A stretch of 43,352 bases of DNA from Pseudomonas citronellolis (GTDB taxonomy: Bacteria > Pseudomonadota > Gammaproteobacteria > Pseudomonadales > Pseudomonadaceae), in assembly GCF_029335315.1 (NCBI RefSeq), contig NZ_JARJLT010000276.1:1-43352 (forward strand). Direction: 5' to 3'. Positions 22,903 to 32,331 of this stretch are shown piece by piece; positions within the stretch are counted from its first letter, which is position 1; each line of letters begins with the position of its first letter. The notes under the pieces are model-generated. The model saw only the letters and a program-made list of their open reading frames with translations. It ran no database searches and had not been told where the DNA came from. The position numbers and the translations under genes were made by a program.

Positions 22903-24039
22903 TCAGCGACGCTCGGCCATGGCCGAGATGAAACGGTCGAACAGCGGCGCGACGTCGTGCGGGCCGGGGCTGGCTTCCGGGTGGCCCTGGAAGCTGAAGG
23001 CGACCTTGTCGGTACGCTCGATGCCCTGCAGGGTGCCGTCGAACAGCGACTTGTGGGTAGCGCGCAGGTTGCCCGGCAGGGTTTCTTCTTCCACCGCGAA
23101 GCCGTGGTTCTGGCTGGTGATCATCACCACGCCGCTGTCCAGGTCCTGCACCGGGTGGTTGGCGCCATGGTGGCCGTGGCCCATCTTCAGGGTCTTGGCG
23201 CCGGAGGCCAGGGCCAGCAGCTGGTGGCCGAGGCAGATGCCGAATACCGGGATCTCGGTCTCGAGGAACTCGCGGATGGCCTGGATGGCGTAGTCGCACG
23301 GCTCGGGGTCGCCAGGGCCGTTGGAGAGGAAGATGCCGTCCGGGTTCAGCGCCAGCACTTCGCTGGCCGAGGTCTGCGCCGGCACCACGGTCAGGCGGCA
23401 GCCACGAGCGACCAGCATGCGCAGGATGTTCAGCTTGACGCCGAAATCGTAGGCGACCACGTGGTACGGCAGGTCGGCGGCGGCGATTTCCGGGTGGCTG
23501 TCGGTTTCCAGGTTCCACACGCTGGAGCGCCACTCGTACTTCTCGGTGGAGGACACCACCTTGGCCAGGTCCATGCCCTTCAGGCCGGGGAAGGCGCGCG
23601 CCAGCTCCAGGGCCTTTTCCTCGGTGGCGTCGTCGCCGACCAGGATGCAGCCGTTCTGCGAACCCTTCTCGCGCAGGATGCGGGTCAGGCGGCGGGTGTC
23701 GATGCCGGCGATGGCGACGGTGCCGTTCTCTTTCAGGTAATCCGGCAGCGACTGCTTGTTGCGCCAGCTGCTGGCCAGCAGCGGCAGGTCGCGGATGATC
23801 AGGCCGGCGGCCCAGACACGGTTGGCCTCGGCGTCTTCCGGGGTGGTCCCGGTGTTGCCGATGTGCGGGTAGGTCAGGGTGACGATCTGCTGGGCATAGG
23901 AAGGATCGGTAAGGATTTCCTGGTAGCCGGTCATGGCGGTGTTGAACACCACCTCGCCGACGGTGTGACCGTCGGCACCGATGGCGTCACCGCGAAAAAT
24001 GCTGCCGTCGGCAAGTGCAAGTATGGCTGGCTTAGTCAA
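22903..24039 (-). CDS. carA: Carbamoyl phosphate synthase small subunit (glutaminase)
   Basis: A 378-residue glutamine amidotransferase that releases ammonia from glutamine and passes it to CarB. The N-terminal half is the CPSase small-chain domain. The C-terminal class I amidotransferase has the nucleophile C269 in [12 protein letters not shown], and the His/Glu pair in [15 protein letters not shown] place the start at TTG 24039, with GGGAGG five nucleotides upstream. The protein then begins [17 protein letters not shown], matching family length, whereas the longer frame back to 24102 would translate part of the leader. A strong terminator-like hairpin precedes it, pointing to leader-based control by arginine or pyrimidine supply. 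Confidence 0.96.
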   Translation of the reverse strand: MTKPAILALADGSIFRGDAIGADGHTVGEVVFNTAMTGYQEILTDPSYAQQIVTLTYPHIGNTGTTPEDAEANRVWAAGLIIRDLPLLASSWRNKQSLPDYLKENGTVAIAGIDTRRLTRILREKGSQNGCILVGDDATEEKALELARAFPGLKGMDLAKVVSSTEKYEWRSSVWNLETDSHPEIAAADLPYHVVAYDFGVKLNILRMLVARGCRLTVVPAQTSASEVLALNPDGIFLSNGPGDPEPCDYAIQAIREFLETEIPVFGICLGHQLLALASGAKTLKMGHGHHGANHPVQDLDSGVVMITSQNHGFAVEEETLPGNLRATHKSLFDGTLQGIERTDKVAFSFQGHPEASPGPHDVAPLFDRFISAMAERR

Positions 24040-24055
24040 GAAGACCTCCCGTAAA

Positions 24056-24136
24056 TCAAGCCTGGCTGGGCGTACGCAGGTTGTAAAAAAGCGGGATGAC
24101 ATCTGATGAGGTCATCCCGCTTTTTATTTGGTTCAT
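24056..24136 (-). CDS. Possible 26-codon leader ORF before carA
   Basis: ATG at 24136 opens a 26-residue frame ([20 protein letters not shown] then RTPSQA) ending in TGA 16 nt before the carA start. It runs straight through the terminator-like hairpin at 24085-24125, so translating ribosomes would disrupt that stem. The ribosome-binding site (GCAGCGCAGA) is weak and there is no run of regulatory codons. A shorter frame, MSRFCKLQI at 24161-24190, has a better GGTGG site. Neither is proven to be translated. Confidence 0.3.
   Translation of the reverse strand: MNQIKSGMTSSDVIPLFYNLRTPSQA
24085..24125 (-). terminator. Attenuator-like terminator in the carA leader
   Basis: The minus strand reads GCGGGATGAC, a 10-nt loop CTCATCAGAT, GTCATCCCGC, then TTTTTT. 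The stem is a perfect 10 bp with A/T tracts on both sides. It lies 46 nt before the carA start and after the dapB stop, so it is either the dapB terminator or, if the carA promoter is upstream of it, a transcription attenuator for carA. Both could hold. Confidence 0.8.
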
Positions 24137-24237
24137 TCTGCGCTGCTTTTAGTGGACACACTAAATCTGTAGTTTACAGAAACGCGACATAATGGTCCAC
24201 CTTTTGCACGACGTACGGCGCTACCGCTGGGTCGTGT

Positions 24238-24378
24238 CAGAACCTGTTCACGACCTCGCGAGCTAGAGCAGAGCTAGGCGAAAACAGGCGAGAGCGCGCA
24301 GTTTAGGCTGCTAAATGAGCATCGCTCGCCTGTTTTCAACGCCGCTATGCCGACGCGCAGCAGATCGTGACGGGTTCT
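24238..24378. repeat. 141-bp palindromic dispersed repeat, copy 2 (next to dapB stop)
   Basis: It has the same length and orientation as the copy at 2327-2467. The ends AGAACCTGTTCACGACCT and AGATCGTGACGGGTTCT (from 24239) are inverted repeats, with inner arms GCGAAAACAGGCGAG and CTCGCCTGTTTTC and a centre TTTAG-GCTG-CTAAA. It touches the TGA stop of dapB at 24379-24381. Several differences from copy 1 are paired, for example A:T to G:C in the AAAACAGG arm. The 60-200 bp to its left hold the carA leader. Confidence 0.9.
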
Positions 24379-25257
<879 letters not shown>

Positions 25258-25264
25258 CCTGAGG

Positions 25265-26395
25265 TCATAGATCGTCGAAGAAGCGCTTCATGCCTTCGAA
25301 CCAGCCACTAGCCTTGGGCGAGTGGGACGTATCGCCCTGCAGGCTGCCACGGAACTCTTCCAGCAGTTCGCGCTGACGCTTGTTCAGGTTCACCGGCGTT
25401 TCCACGACGACGCGGCACATCAGGTCGCCGGCGCCACCGCCGCGCACCGGGGCCACGCCCTTGCCGCGCAGGCGGAACAGCTTGCCGGTCTGGGTGCCCT
25501 CGGGGATCTTCAGCTTGACCCGGCCATCCAGCGTCGGCACTTCCAGCTCGCCACCCAGGGCGGCGTCGGCGTAGCTGATCGGCACTTCGCAGTACAGGTG
25601 CTTGCCGTCGCGCTGGAAGATGTCGTGCTCACGCACGTTGACCACCACGTAGAGGTCGCCCGACGGGCCACCGTGGGCCCCGGCTTCGCCTTCGCCGGTC
25701 AGGCGGATGCGGTCGCCGGTGTCGACGCCGGCCGGCACTTTCACCGACAGGGTCTTGTGCTCCTCGACACGGCCCTGGCCGTGGCAGGTGCCGCACGGGT
25801 CGCTGATCATCTTGCCGTTGCCATGGCAACGCGGGCAGGTCTGCTGCACCGAGAAGAAGCCCTGCTGCATGCGCACCTGGCCGATGCCGCCGCAGGTGGT
25901 GCAGGTGACCGGCGAGGTGCCGGGCTTGGCGCCGCTGCCGCTGCAGGTCTTGCAGCCGACCAGGGTGGGCACGCGGATGGTCACGGTGGTGCCGCGAACC
26001 GCGTCTTCCAGGTCCAGGTCGAGGGTGTAGCGCAGGTCCGCGCCACGCTGCGGGCCGCCACGGCCACCGCCGCGACCGCCGCCCCCGAAGAAGTCGCTGA
26101 AGACGTCGCCGAAGATGTCCGAGAAGCTCGCGCCGCCGCCGAAGCCGCCACCGCCGCCACCCATCTGCGGGTCGACGCCGGCGTGACCGTACTGGTCGTA
26201 GGCCGCGCGCTTGCTGGCGTCGGACAGGATCTCGTACGCCTCGTTGGCCTCCTTGAATTTATCCTCGGCCTCCTTGTCGCCGGGATTGCGGTCCGGGTGG
26301 TACTTCATGGCCAGCCGGCGATAGGCCTTTTTCAGGTCCGCTTCGCTGGCGCCACGCTCGACACCCAGTACCTCGTAGAAATCACGTTTGGCCAT
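25265..26395 (-). CDS. dnaJ: Chaperone protein DnaJ
   Basis: A 376-residue type I Hsp40. The J domain at 1-70 has the HPD motif at 33-35 ([11 protein letters not shown]). A Gly/Phe-rich linker follows ([26 protein letters not shown]). The zinc region has four CxxCxGxG repeats near 145-210 ([32 protein letters not shown]), then the C-terminal substrate-binding domains. DnaJ stimulates DnaK ATPase and delivers substrates. The ATG at 26395 follows dnaK by 122 nt, and that gap holds two hairpins. It is presumably transcribed with dnaK from sigma32 promoters upstream. Confidence 0.98.
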   Translation of the reverse strand: MAKRDFYEVLGVERGASEADLKKAYRRLAMKYHPDRNPGDKEAEDKFKEANEAYEILSDASKRAAYDQYGHAGVDPQMGGGGGGFGGGASFSDIFGDVFSDFFGGGGRGGGRGGPQRGADLRYTLDLDLEDAVRGTTVTIRVPTLVGCKTCSGSGAKPGTSPVTCTTCGGIGQVRMQQGFFSVQQTCPRCHGNGKMISDPCGTCHGQGRVEEHKTLSVKVPAGVDTGDRIRLTGEGEAGAHGGPSGDLYVVVNVREHDIFQRDGKHLYCEVPISYADAALGGELEVPTLDGRVKLKIPEGTQTGKLFRLRGKGVAPVRGGGAGDLMCRVVVETPVNLNKRQRELLEEFRGSLQGDTSHSPKASGWFEGMKRFFDDL

Positions 26396-26439
26396 AAATT
26401 CTTTGCACCTTGAAAACCTCTCCCCCAGACACGCCGACG

Positions 26440-26494
26440 CGGGAGCAAGCCCCCGCGCGACGTTTCATGCGCACCGACACGCTGGTCGGTGCGC
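26440..26494 (-). other. Hairpins between dnaK and dnaJ
   Basis: 26469-26494 reads GCGCACCGAC, ACGCTG, GTCGGTGCGC, a perfect 10-bp stem. A second GCGGG..CCCGC stem lies near 26440-26457. There is no T-tract after either on the minus strand. They probably stabilise the dnaK 3' end or partly limit expression of dnaJ relative to dnaK. Confidence 0.6.
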
Positions 26495-26517
26495 CGGAGC
26501 GGAAGCAAGCACGCGGC

Positions 26518-28434
26518 TTACTTGTTCTCCTTGACCTCTTCGAACTCGGCGTCGACCACGTCGTCGCCGGCCTTGTGGTCGGCATCGCCAGCCTGGGCTT
26601 CGGCGCCCGGCTGCGGCTGCTCGGCGTACATCTTCTGCGCCAGCGGGGTGGACGCCTGGGACAGCGCGTTCATCTTCGCTTCGATATCGGCCTTGTCGTC
26701 GCCCTTCACGGCGGCTTCCAGGTCGCTCAGCGCTTTCTCGATGGCTGCCTTTTCCTCGGCGGTGGCCTTGTCGCCAGCCTCGGTGACCATCTTGCGAGTC
26801 GCGTGGACCAGCGCGTCACCCTGGTTGCGGGCGGCGGCCAGTTCCTCGAACTTGCGGTCTTCCTCGGCGTTGGCCTCGGCGTCACGCACCATTTGCTGGA
26901 TCTCGTCCTCGGACAGACCGGAAGAGGCCTTGATCACGATGGACTGCTGCTTGCCGGTGGCCTTGTCCTTCGCGCCGACGTGCAGGATGCCGTTGGCGTC
27001 GATGTCGAAGGTCACTTCGATCTGCGGTACGCCGCGCGGGGCCGGCGGAATGTCGGCCAGGTCGAACTTGCCCAGCGACTTGTTCTGCGCGGCTTGCTTG
27101 CGCTCGCCCTGCAGCACGTGGATGGTCACGGCGCCCTGGTTGTCGTCGGCGGTGGAGAACACCTGCGACTTCTTGGTCGGGATGGTGGTGTTCTTGTCGA
27201 TCAGCGCGGTCATCACGCCACCCAGGGTTTCGATACCCAGGGTCAGCGGGGTGACGTCGAGCAGCAGGACGTCCTTGACGTCACCGGCCAGCACGGCGCC
27301 CTGGATCGCGGCGCCCATGGCGACGGCTTCGTCCGGGTTGACGTCCTTGCGCGCTTCCTTGCCGAAGAACTCGGCGACGGTCTTCTGCACCAGCGGCATA
27401 CGGGTCTGGCCACCGACGAGGATCACTTCGTCGATCTTCGACACGTCCAGGCCGGCGTCCTTCAGGGCTACGCGGCAGGGCTCGATGGTACGGGTCACCA
27501 GGTCTTCCACCAGGGACTCCAGCTTGGCGCGGGACACCTTCACGTTCAGGTGTTTCGGGCCGCTGGCGTCAGCGGTGATGTACGGCAGGTTGACGTCGGT
27601 CTGCTGGGTCGAGGACAGCTCGATCTTGGCCTTCTCGGCAGCCTCTTTCAGGCGCTGCATGGCCAGCGGGTCGCCCTTGAGGTCCATGCCGGTTTCTTTC
27701 TTGAACTCGTCGACGAGGTAGTCGATCAGGCGCAGGTCGAAGTCTTCACCACCGAGGAAGGTGTCGCCGTTGGTGGCCAGCACTTCGAACTGGTGCTCGC
27801 CATCGACTTCGGCGATCTCGATCACCGACACGTCGAAGGTACCGCCGCCCAGGTCGTAGACGATGATGGTGTGGTCGCCCTTGGCCTTGTCCAGGCCATA
27901 GGCCAGGGCTGCCGCGGTCGGTTCGTTGATGATGCGCTTGACGTCCAGACCGGCGATACGGCCGGCGTCCTTGGTGGCCTGGCGCTGGCTGTCGTTGAAG
28001 TAGGCCGGGACGGTGATGACCGCTTCGGTGACCGGCTCGCCCAGGTAGTCCTCGGCGGTCTTCTTCATCTTCTTCAGGACTTCGGCGGAGACCTGCGGCG
28101 GAGCCATCTTCTGGCCCTTGGCCTCGACCCAGGCGTCGCCGTTGTCAGCCTTGACGATGTTGTAAGGCACCATCTTGATGTCTTTCTGCACGACGTCTTC
28201 TTCGAAGCGACGGCCGATCAGACGCTTCACCGCGTACAGGGTGTTCTTCGGGTTGGTGACCGCCTGGCGCTTGGCCGGCTGGCCGACCAGGATTTCGCCG
28301 TCGTTGGCGTAGCCGATGATCGACGGGGTGGTGCGAGCGCCTTCGGCGTTCTCGATCACCTTGACGCTACCGTTTTCGAGGATGGAGACGCAGGAGTTGG
28401 TGGTCCCCAGGTCGATACCGATGATTTTGCCCAT
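26518..28434 (-). CDS. dnaK: Chaperone protein DnaK (Hsp70)
   Basis: A 638-residue Hsp70. The nucleotide-binding domain (about 1-385) has [13 protein letters not shown] at the N-terminus, [18 protein letters not shown] near 195 and [14 protein letters not shown] near 335. The linker [10 protein letters not shown] leads to the substrate-binding domain and helical lid, and the tail is [14 protein letters not shown], the conserved acidic C-terminus. I use the ATG at 28434 (MGKIIGID) with GGAG seven nucleotides upstream; a GTG two codons earlier is less likely. A perfect sigma32 promoter lies upstream and overlaps the grpE stop. Confidence 0.98.
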   Translation of the reverse strand: MGKIIGIDLGTTNSCVSILENGSVKVIENAEGARTTPSIIGYANDGEILVGQPAKRQAVTNPKNTLYAVKRLIGRRFEEDVVQKDIKMVPYNIVKADNGDAWVEAKGQKMAPPQVSAEVLKKMKKTAEDYLGEPVTEAVITVPAYFNDSQRQATKDAGRIAGLDVKRIINEPTAAALAYGLDKAKGDHTIIVYDLGGGTFDVSVIEIAEVDGEHQFEVLATNGDTFLGGEDFDLRLIDYLVDEFKKETGMDLKGDPLAMQRLKEAAEKAKIELSSTQQTDVNLPYITADASGPKHLNVKVSRAKLESLVEDLVTRTIEPCRVALKDAGLDVSKIDEVILVGGQTRMPLVQKTVAEFFGKEARKDVNPDEAVAMGAAIQGAVLAGDVKDVLLLDVTPLTLGIETLGGVMTALIDKNTTIPTKKSQVFSTADDNQGAVTIHVLQGERKQAAQNKSLGKFDLADIPPAPRGVPQIEVTFDIDANGILHVGAKDKATGKQQSIVIKASSGLSEDEIQQMVRDAEANAEEDRKFEELAAARNQGDALVHATRKMVTEAGDKATAEEKAAIEKALSDLEAAVKGDDKADIEAKMNALSQASTPLAQKMYAEQPQPGAEAQAGDADHKAGDDVVDAEFEEVKENK

Positions 28435-28500
28435 ATTCACTCTCCAGAAATTAGATTCCGTGCTGATCCCGCTGCGGACCTTGTGCTCGGTTGATTACCC

Positions 28501-28528
28501 AGATGGGGACCGGGTGGTGGATTTCAAG
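28501..28528 (-). promoter_or_regulatory. Sigma32 heat-shock promoter for dnaK
   Basis: The minus strand reads CTTGAAA, 13 nt, CCCCATCT, matching the sigma32 (RpoH) consensus in both boxes. The -35 includes the TGA stop codon of grpE (28526-28524). The expected start lies about 60 nt before the dnaK ATG. Confidence 0.9.
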
Positions 28529-29084
28529 CCTTTTCGTCGATCGAAGGCGGGGTCTGTTCAGGCGCCTTGCTGACCACCACCATCGCCGGACGCAACAGGC
28601 GACCGTTGAGCAGGTAGCCCTTCTGGAACACCTTGACCACGCTGCCGGGCTCCAGGTGAGCGCTCTCCTGCATGGCCATCGCCTGATGGTGCTCGGGGTT
28701 GAACGGCTCGCCGTGGGGGTCGACCGGTTCGAGGTTGTAGCGCTTCAGGGTGTCGTGGAACATCTTGAGGGTCAGCTCGATGCCTTCGCGCATCGGCTTG
28801 ATCGCCTCGTCGTCCGGGTTCGACATCTCCAGCGCGCGCTCCAGGGTGTCGACCACCGGCAGCAGGTCGCCGGAGAACTTCTCCAGGGCGAACTTGTGCG
28901 CCTTCTCGACATCCTGCTCGGCGCGACGGCGCACGTTCTGCAGCTCGGCGGCGACGCGCAGGCTCTGGTCCTTGGCGGCAGCGACCTGCTCCTCAAGCTC
29001 CAGCACGCGGGCGTTCAGGTCGCCGGCGGCCTGTTCCGGCTGCTCGTTCTGTTGCGAATCCTGAGTCTGTTGCTCGTCAGACAT
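28524..29084 (-). CDS. grpE: Nucleotide exchange factor GrpE
   Basis: A 186-residue protein that releases ADP from DnaK. The N-terminus is Gln/Glu-rich and disordered ([18 protein letters not shown]). A long coiled coil follows at about 25-80, and then the conserved block [24 protein letters not shown]. The C-terminal beta domain contains [10 protein letters not shown] and [23 protein letters not shown]. The ATG at 29084 follows TTTTTAGGAGAGAGGC. It heads grpE-dnaK-dnaJ and is divergent from recN. Confidence 0.97.
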   Translation of the reverse strand: MSDEQQTQDSQQNEQPEQAAGDLNARVLELEEQVAAAKDQSLRVAAELQNVRRRAEQDVEKAHKFALEKFSGDLLPVVDTLERALEMSNPDDEAIKPMREGIELTLKMFHDTLKRYNLEPVDPHGEPFNPEHHQAMAMQESAHLEPGSVVKVFQKGYLLNGRLLRPAMVVVSKAPEQTPPSIDEKA

Positions 29085-29152
29085 GCCTCTCTCCTAAAAA
29101 AAGAAAAAGCCTTTGAAAACAAAGCGAACCCAATGGCTCGCAGCTCTGCCGG

Positions 29153-29182
29153 CTATATGGGGTCCATTTGCGCCGGTTCAAG
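29153..29182 (-). promoter_or_regulatory. Sigma32 heat-shock promoter for grpE
   Basis: The minus strand reads CTTGAA, 14 nt, CCCCATATA, a very good sigma32 match about 70 nt before the grpE ATG. With the dnaK promoter it gives two heat-shock entry points into the chaperone genes. Confidence 0.88.
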
Positions 29183-29196
29183 GGGCGAGCGGTGAA

Positions 29197-29231
29197 TTGC
29201 CACAGCGGAAAAATACTGTATAAATAACCAG
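29197..29231 (+). promoter_or_regulatory. recN promoter with LexA (SOS) box
   Basis: -35 TTGCCA at 29197-29202, a 16-bp spacer, and -10 TATAAA at 29219-29224. A LexA box CTGTATAAATAACCAG at 29216-29231 (CTGT-N8-CCAG, one base off the CTGT-N8-ACAG consensus) covers the -10. Bound LexA would block the promoter, so recN should be induced by DNA damage. Confidence 0.88.
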
Positions 29232-29253
29232 ATCTTTCACCGGAGCCGCCACC

Positions 29254-30930
29254 ATGCTGGTCCACCTGTCCGTGCACAACTACGCCATCGTCGAGCATCT
29301 CGATCTCGAGCTAGCCGCCGGCATGAGCGTGATCACCGGTGAAACCGGCGCCGGCAAGTCGATCATGCTCGACGCCCTCGGCCTGGCCCTGGGCGACCGC
29401 GCCGACAGCGGCGTGGTACGCCCCGGCGCGGACAAGGCGGACATCCTCGCCAGCTTCGACGTCAGCGCGATAGCCGAGGCCCGCGACTGGCTCGCCGAGC
29501 GCGACCTGGAGCAGGACGGCCCGTGCATCCTGCGCCGGGTGATCACCGCCGAGGGACGCTCGCGTGGCTACATCAACGGCACGCCCTGCACCCTGGGCGA
29601 CCTCAAGGCCCTGGGCGAGCTGCTCATCGACATCCACAGCCAGCACGAACACCAGTCGCTGCTGAAGGCCGACACCCACCGCCGCCTGCTCGACGAGTAC
29701 GCCGCCAGCCAGGAGCTCGCGCGCCAGGTACAACTGGCCGCACAGCGCTGGAAGCAGACGCGCCACGAGCTCGACCGCCTGTCGCGCAGCGGCGACGAGC
29801 AGCGCGCCCGCCACCAGCTGCTCAGCTACCAGCTCGACGAACTGGACAACCTCGCCCTGGGCGACAACGAGCTGCAGGAACTGGAGAACGAGCACCGCAC
29901 CCTGAGCAACGCCGGCGCGCTGCTCGGCGCCTGCCGCCAGGTGGTGGACATGTGCAGCGAAAGCGACGCCGGCAACGTGCTTTCGGTGCTGACCGCCGCA
30001 CTCAACCGCCTGACCGCCTTCCAGAGCCAGCCGCAGGCGCTGGGCGAGGCGGTGACCCTGCTCTCCAGCGCGCAGATCCAGGTTGAGGAAGCGGTGGGCG
30101 AGCTGAACCGCTTCGTCGACAACTTCGATGCCGACCCCGGCCGCCTGCAACTGCTGGAAGAACGCATGGATGCCATCTATGGCCTGGCCCGCAAGCACCG
30201 CGTGCAGCCCCACGAACTGCTGGAGCTGCAACAACGCCTGCTCGACGAACTGGAGGCGCTGAACGCCGACGACGAGGCGCTCGAACGCCTCGGCGAGGAA
30301 CTGGCCGCCTACGCGCGCCACTACCAGGAAAAGGCCGGCGAGCTCAGCACCCTGCGCCGCCAGGCCGCGCCGCAGCTGGCCGCTCTGGTGGAAACCGAAA
30401 TGCAGCGGCTGGGCATGCCCGGCGGGCGCTTCGCCATCGAACTGCGCGATGCGCCGAACGACGAACCGCAGGTCAACGGCCTGGAGCAAGTGGAATTCCT
30501 CGTCAGCGCCAACCCCGGCCAGCCACTCAAGGGCCTGGCGCGGGTCGCCTCCGGCGGCGAGCTGTCGCGCATCAGCCTGGCCATCCAGGTGATCACCGCG
30601 CAGACCTCGCGCATCCCCACCCTGGTGTTCGACGAAGTGGACGTCGGCATCGGCGGCCCCACCGCCGAGGTGGTCGGGCAGCTGCTGCGTCGCCTGGGCG
30701 AGCGCGGCCAGGTACTGACCGTGACCCACCTGCCGCAGGTCGCCGCCCAGGGCCACCAGCACCTGTTCGTGCACAAGGAGCGCGGCAGCAGCGAGACCCG
30801 CACCGCCGTGGCCAACCTGAAGAAGGCCGAACGCATCGAGGAAATCGCCCGGATGCTCGGCGGCGTGGACATGACCAAGGAATCCCTGGCCCACGCCCGC
30901 AAGATGGTGGACCGCGCACTGCAAGGCTGA
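29254..30930 (+). CDS. recN: DNA repair protein RecN
   Basis: A 558-residue SMC-like ATPase that acts in double-strand break repair, probably by holding DNA ends or sister chromatids together. Walker A is GETGAGKS at residues 29-36, the ABC signature ASGGELSRISLA is near 431-442, and Walker B TLVFDEVDVGIGG is near 456. A coiled-coil arm runs from about 155 to 370. The ATG at 29254 follows CCGGAGCCGCCACC. It is divergent from grpE with a LexA-controlled promoter and converges on fur. Length and motifs are complete. Confidence 0.97.
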   Translation: MLVHLSVHNYAIVEHLDLELAAGMSVITGETGAGKSIMLDALGLALGDRADSGVVRPGADKADILASFDVSAIAEARDWLAERDLEQDGPCILRRVITAEGRSRGYINGTPCTLGDLKALGELLIDIHSQHEHQSLLKADTHRRLLDEYAASQELARQVQLAAQRWKQTRHELDRLSRSGDEQRARHQLLSYQLDELDNLALGDNELQELENEHRTLSNAGALLGACRQVVDMCSESDAGNVLSVLTAALNRLTAFQSQPQALGEAVTLLSSAQIQVEEAVGELNRFVDNFDADPGRLQLLEERMDAIYGLARKHRVQPHELLELQQRLLDELEALNADDEALERLGEELAAYARHYQEKAGELSTLRRQAAPQLAALVETEMQRLGMPGGRFAIELRDAPNDEPQVNGLEQVEFLVSANPGQPLKGLARVASGGELSRISLAIQVITAQTSRIPTLVFDEVDVGIGGPTAEVVGQLLRRLGERGQVLTVTHLPQVAAQGHQHLFVHKERGSSETRTAVANLKKAERIEEIARMLGGVDMTKESLAHARKMVDRALQG

Positions 30931-30936
30931 AAATCG

Positions 30937-30962
30937 CAGGAGCGGATTCCGTCCGCGATTCG
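30937..30962. repeat. REP-like palindrome after recN
   Basis: CGCAGGAGCGGATTCCGTCCGCG has the AGGAGCGGATT..TCCGCG pattern of intergenic repeats common in P. aeruginosa-type genomes. A related GCAGCGGATCTCATCCGCGAG lies at 31086-31106, so the 98-bp palindrome between them is flanked by two such half-units. Confidence 0.5.
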
Positions 30963-31060
30963 CGTAGGGCGCATAACCGTTCGCGGTTATCCGCCGCCGG
31001 CCAATGCACCAATGCCCGATGAAAACGGCGGATAACGCCGTAGGCGTTATGCGCCCTACG
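30963..31060. repeat. 98-bp palindromic repeat, copy 1
   Basis: The ends CGTAGGGCGCATAAC and GTTATGCGCCCTACG are perfect inverted repeats of 15 nt. Inside each arm is a smaller stem (ATAACCGTTCGCGGTTAT and ATAACGCCGTAGGCGTTAT), and CGCCG/CGGCG can close the middle, giving a cruciform-like or three-way fold. A second copy lies at 40737-40835. It is in the recN-fur convergent gap and has no coding content. Confidence 0.85.
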
Positions 31061-31191
31061 AGGGAATGGCATGGATTGGGGCCGTGCAGCGGATCTCATC
31101 CGCGAGTCGCACTGGAACCTTCGACTATCTCGGACCAGGCGCCCTCTACCCACCAACGTTGCTTGAAACGCCCACCGCACACCCCGGAAAC

Positions 31192-31220
31192 GAAAACGGC
31201 GACCCGAGGTCGCCGTTTTC
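31192..31220. terminator. Bidirectional terminator between recN and fur
   Basis: GAAAACGGCGACC, CGA, GGTCGCCGTTTTC is a perfect 13-bp stem with T-tracts on both sides, 15 nt before the fur stop. It serves the convergent genes recN and fur. The 305-bp gap otherwise holds only the repeats listed. Confidence 0.88.
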
Positions 31221-31235
31221 ACGTTCAAGGCACGC

Positions 31236-31640
31236 TTATTTCTTCTTGCGCACGTACAGGACCAGGTTGTGGTCCACGAGCTCGAAGCCGCGCTCCCTGA
31301 CGATTTCCTTCTGGCGCTTCTCGATCTCCGAGTCCATGAACTCGATGACTTCGCCGGTATCCACGCAGACCATGTGGTCGTGGTGGCCGCTATCGGCCAG
31401 TTCGAACACCGCGTGACCGCCATCGAAATTGTGGCGCACCACCAGACCGGCGGCTTCGAATTGGGTCAGAACGCGATACACGGTAGCCAGACCGACATCC
31501 TCGCCAGCCTCCATCAGCGCCTTGTAGACATCCTCGGCGCTCATGTGGCGCTGCTCGGCGGAGTCGAGCATCTGCAGGATCTTGACGCGCGGCAGGGTGA
31601 CTTTAAGGCCGGCCTTGCGCAGTTCGCTATTTTCAACCAT
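31236..31640 (-). CDS. fur: Ferric uptake regulator Fur
   Basis: A 134-residue metal-dependent repressor of iron uptake genes. The N-terminal winged helix holds [22 protein letters not shown] (50-72), and the metal-binding segment is [16 protein letters not shown] (86-101). It has a single cysteine, C92, in place of the CxxC zinc site of E. coli Fur, which is normal for Pseudomonas. I start at ATG 31640 ([18 protein letters not shown]); the in-frame extension to 31742 would run across the bamE start and is not conserved. The gene is divergent from bamE with overlapping promoters, as described for fur and omlA of P. aeruginosa. Confidence 0.98.
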   Translation of the reverse strand: MVENSELRKAGLKVTLPRVKILQMLDSAEQRHMSAEDVYKALMEAGEDVGLATVYRVLTQFEAAGLVVRHNFDGGHAVFELADSGHHDHMVCVDTGEVIEFMDSEIEKRQKEIVRERGFELVDHNLVLYVRKKK

Positions 31641-31664
31641 GTGTGCTTTCTCGGCGCGGAATGC

Positions 31665-31693
31665 TTCGCAGCATCCTTCAATGCAGGTATGAT
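31665..31693 (+). promoter_or_regulatory. Probable bamE (omlA) sigma70 promoter in the fur-bamE gap
   Basis: -35 TTCGCA at 31665-31670, a 17-bp spacer, and -10 TATGAT at 31688-31693. The gap is only 96 bp, so the fur promoter must overlap this on the opposite strand (TCATAC or CATACC as its -10). Divergent overlapping promoters imply mutual influence. Confidence 0.7.
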
Positions 31694-31736
31694 CGGGATT
31701 TCGTCGCCCAGCCAAGATAGTGGAAGTCACCCCCTG

Positions 31737-32270
31737 ATGCAAAACACCAAGCTCATGCTGACCAGTCTCGCATTCGCGATGGGGCTAGCCGCACTCGCCG
31801 GTTGTTCTTTCCCGGGGGTCTACAAGATCGACATCCAGCAAGGCAACGTCGTGACACAAGACATGATAGACCAGTTGAAGCCGGGAATGACCCGACGCCA
31901 AGTGCGGTTTATCATGGGCAACCCGCTGATCGTCGACACCTTCCACCCCGAGCGCTGGGACTACCTGTACAGCATCCAGCCCGGTGGCGGTCAGCGCCAG
32001 CAGGAGCGCGTCTCGCTGCAGTTCAACAAGGACGATCAGCTGATCGGCCTGAACGGCGACTTCCGCCCCGGCGTGAGCCGCGACGAGGCCATCCTCGGCA
32101 AGGAATCCACGCCCTCCTCGCCCGAGCAGCCGCAGCAGCAGAAGCCGGAACAACCCAAGGAAACGCCGGCCAAGCCGGGCTCCGTGGAAGAGCAACTGCA
32201 GCGCGAAGTCGACGAGGCCAAACCGGTCGCCGTACCGACTCCGGAACCGCTGGAGAAAAATCCGCAGTAA
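31737..32270 (+). CDS. bamE: Outer membrane assembly lipoprotein BamE (OmlA)
   Basis: A 177-residue lipoprotein component of the BAM complex that inserts beta-barrel proteins in the outer membrane. The signal peptide ends in the lipobox LAGC, with C23 as the lipidated cysteine. The SmpA/OmlA domain holds [41 protein letters not shown] and [13 protein letters not shown]. The C-terminal third (about 120-177) is a Pro/Gln/Glu-rich disordered tail, longer than in E. coli. It is divergent from fur and convergent with rnfH, where a terminator lies. Confidence 0.97.
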   Translation: MQNTKLMLTSLAFAMGLAALAGCSFPGVYKIDIQQGNVVTQDMIDQLKPGMTRRQVRFIMGNPLIVDTFHPERWDYLYSIQPGGGQRQQERVSLQFNKDDQLIGLNGDFRPGVSRDEAILGKESTPSSPEQPQQQKPEQPKETPAKPGSVEEQLQREVDEAKPVAVPTPEPLEKNPQ

Positions 32271-32283
32271 TTCTGCGGCGCAG

Positions 32284-32312
32284 AAAAAAGCCCGGCCAAT
32301 GCCGGGCTTTTT
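32284..32312. terminator. Bidirectional terminator between bamE and rnfH
   Basis: AAAAAAGCCCGGC, CAAT, GCCGGGCTTTTT is a 7-bp GC stem flanked by A and T tracts. It is an intrinsic terminator for bamE and, on the other strand, for ratA-rnfH. Confidence 0.92.
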
Positions 32313-32331
32313 CGTATCCAGAGGTAACGCC

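Noticed and set aside
30963-31060. The repeats considered as a CRISPR array
   Set aside because: There are only two copies, about 10 kb apart, each a palindrome; no regular spacers and no cas genes.
31641-31742. N-terminal extension of Fur of 34 residues
   Set aside because: It would cross the bamE start and promoter; Fur is normally about 134 residues and has a good start at 31640.
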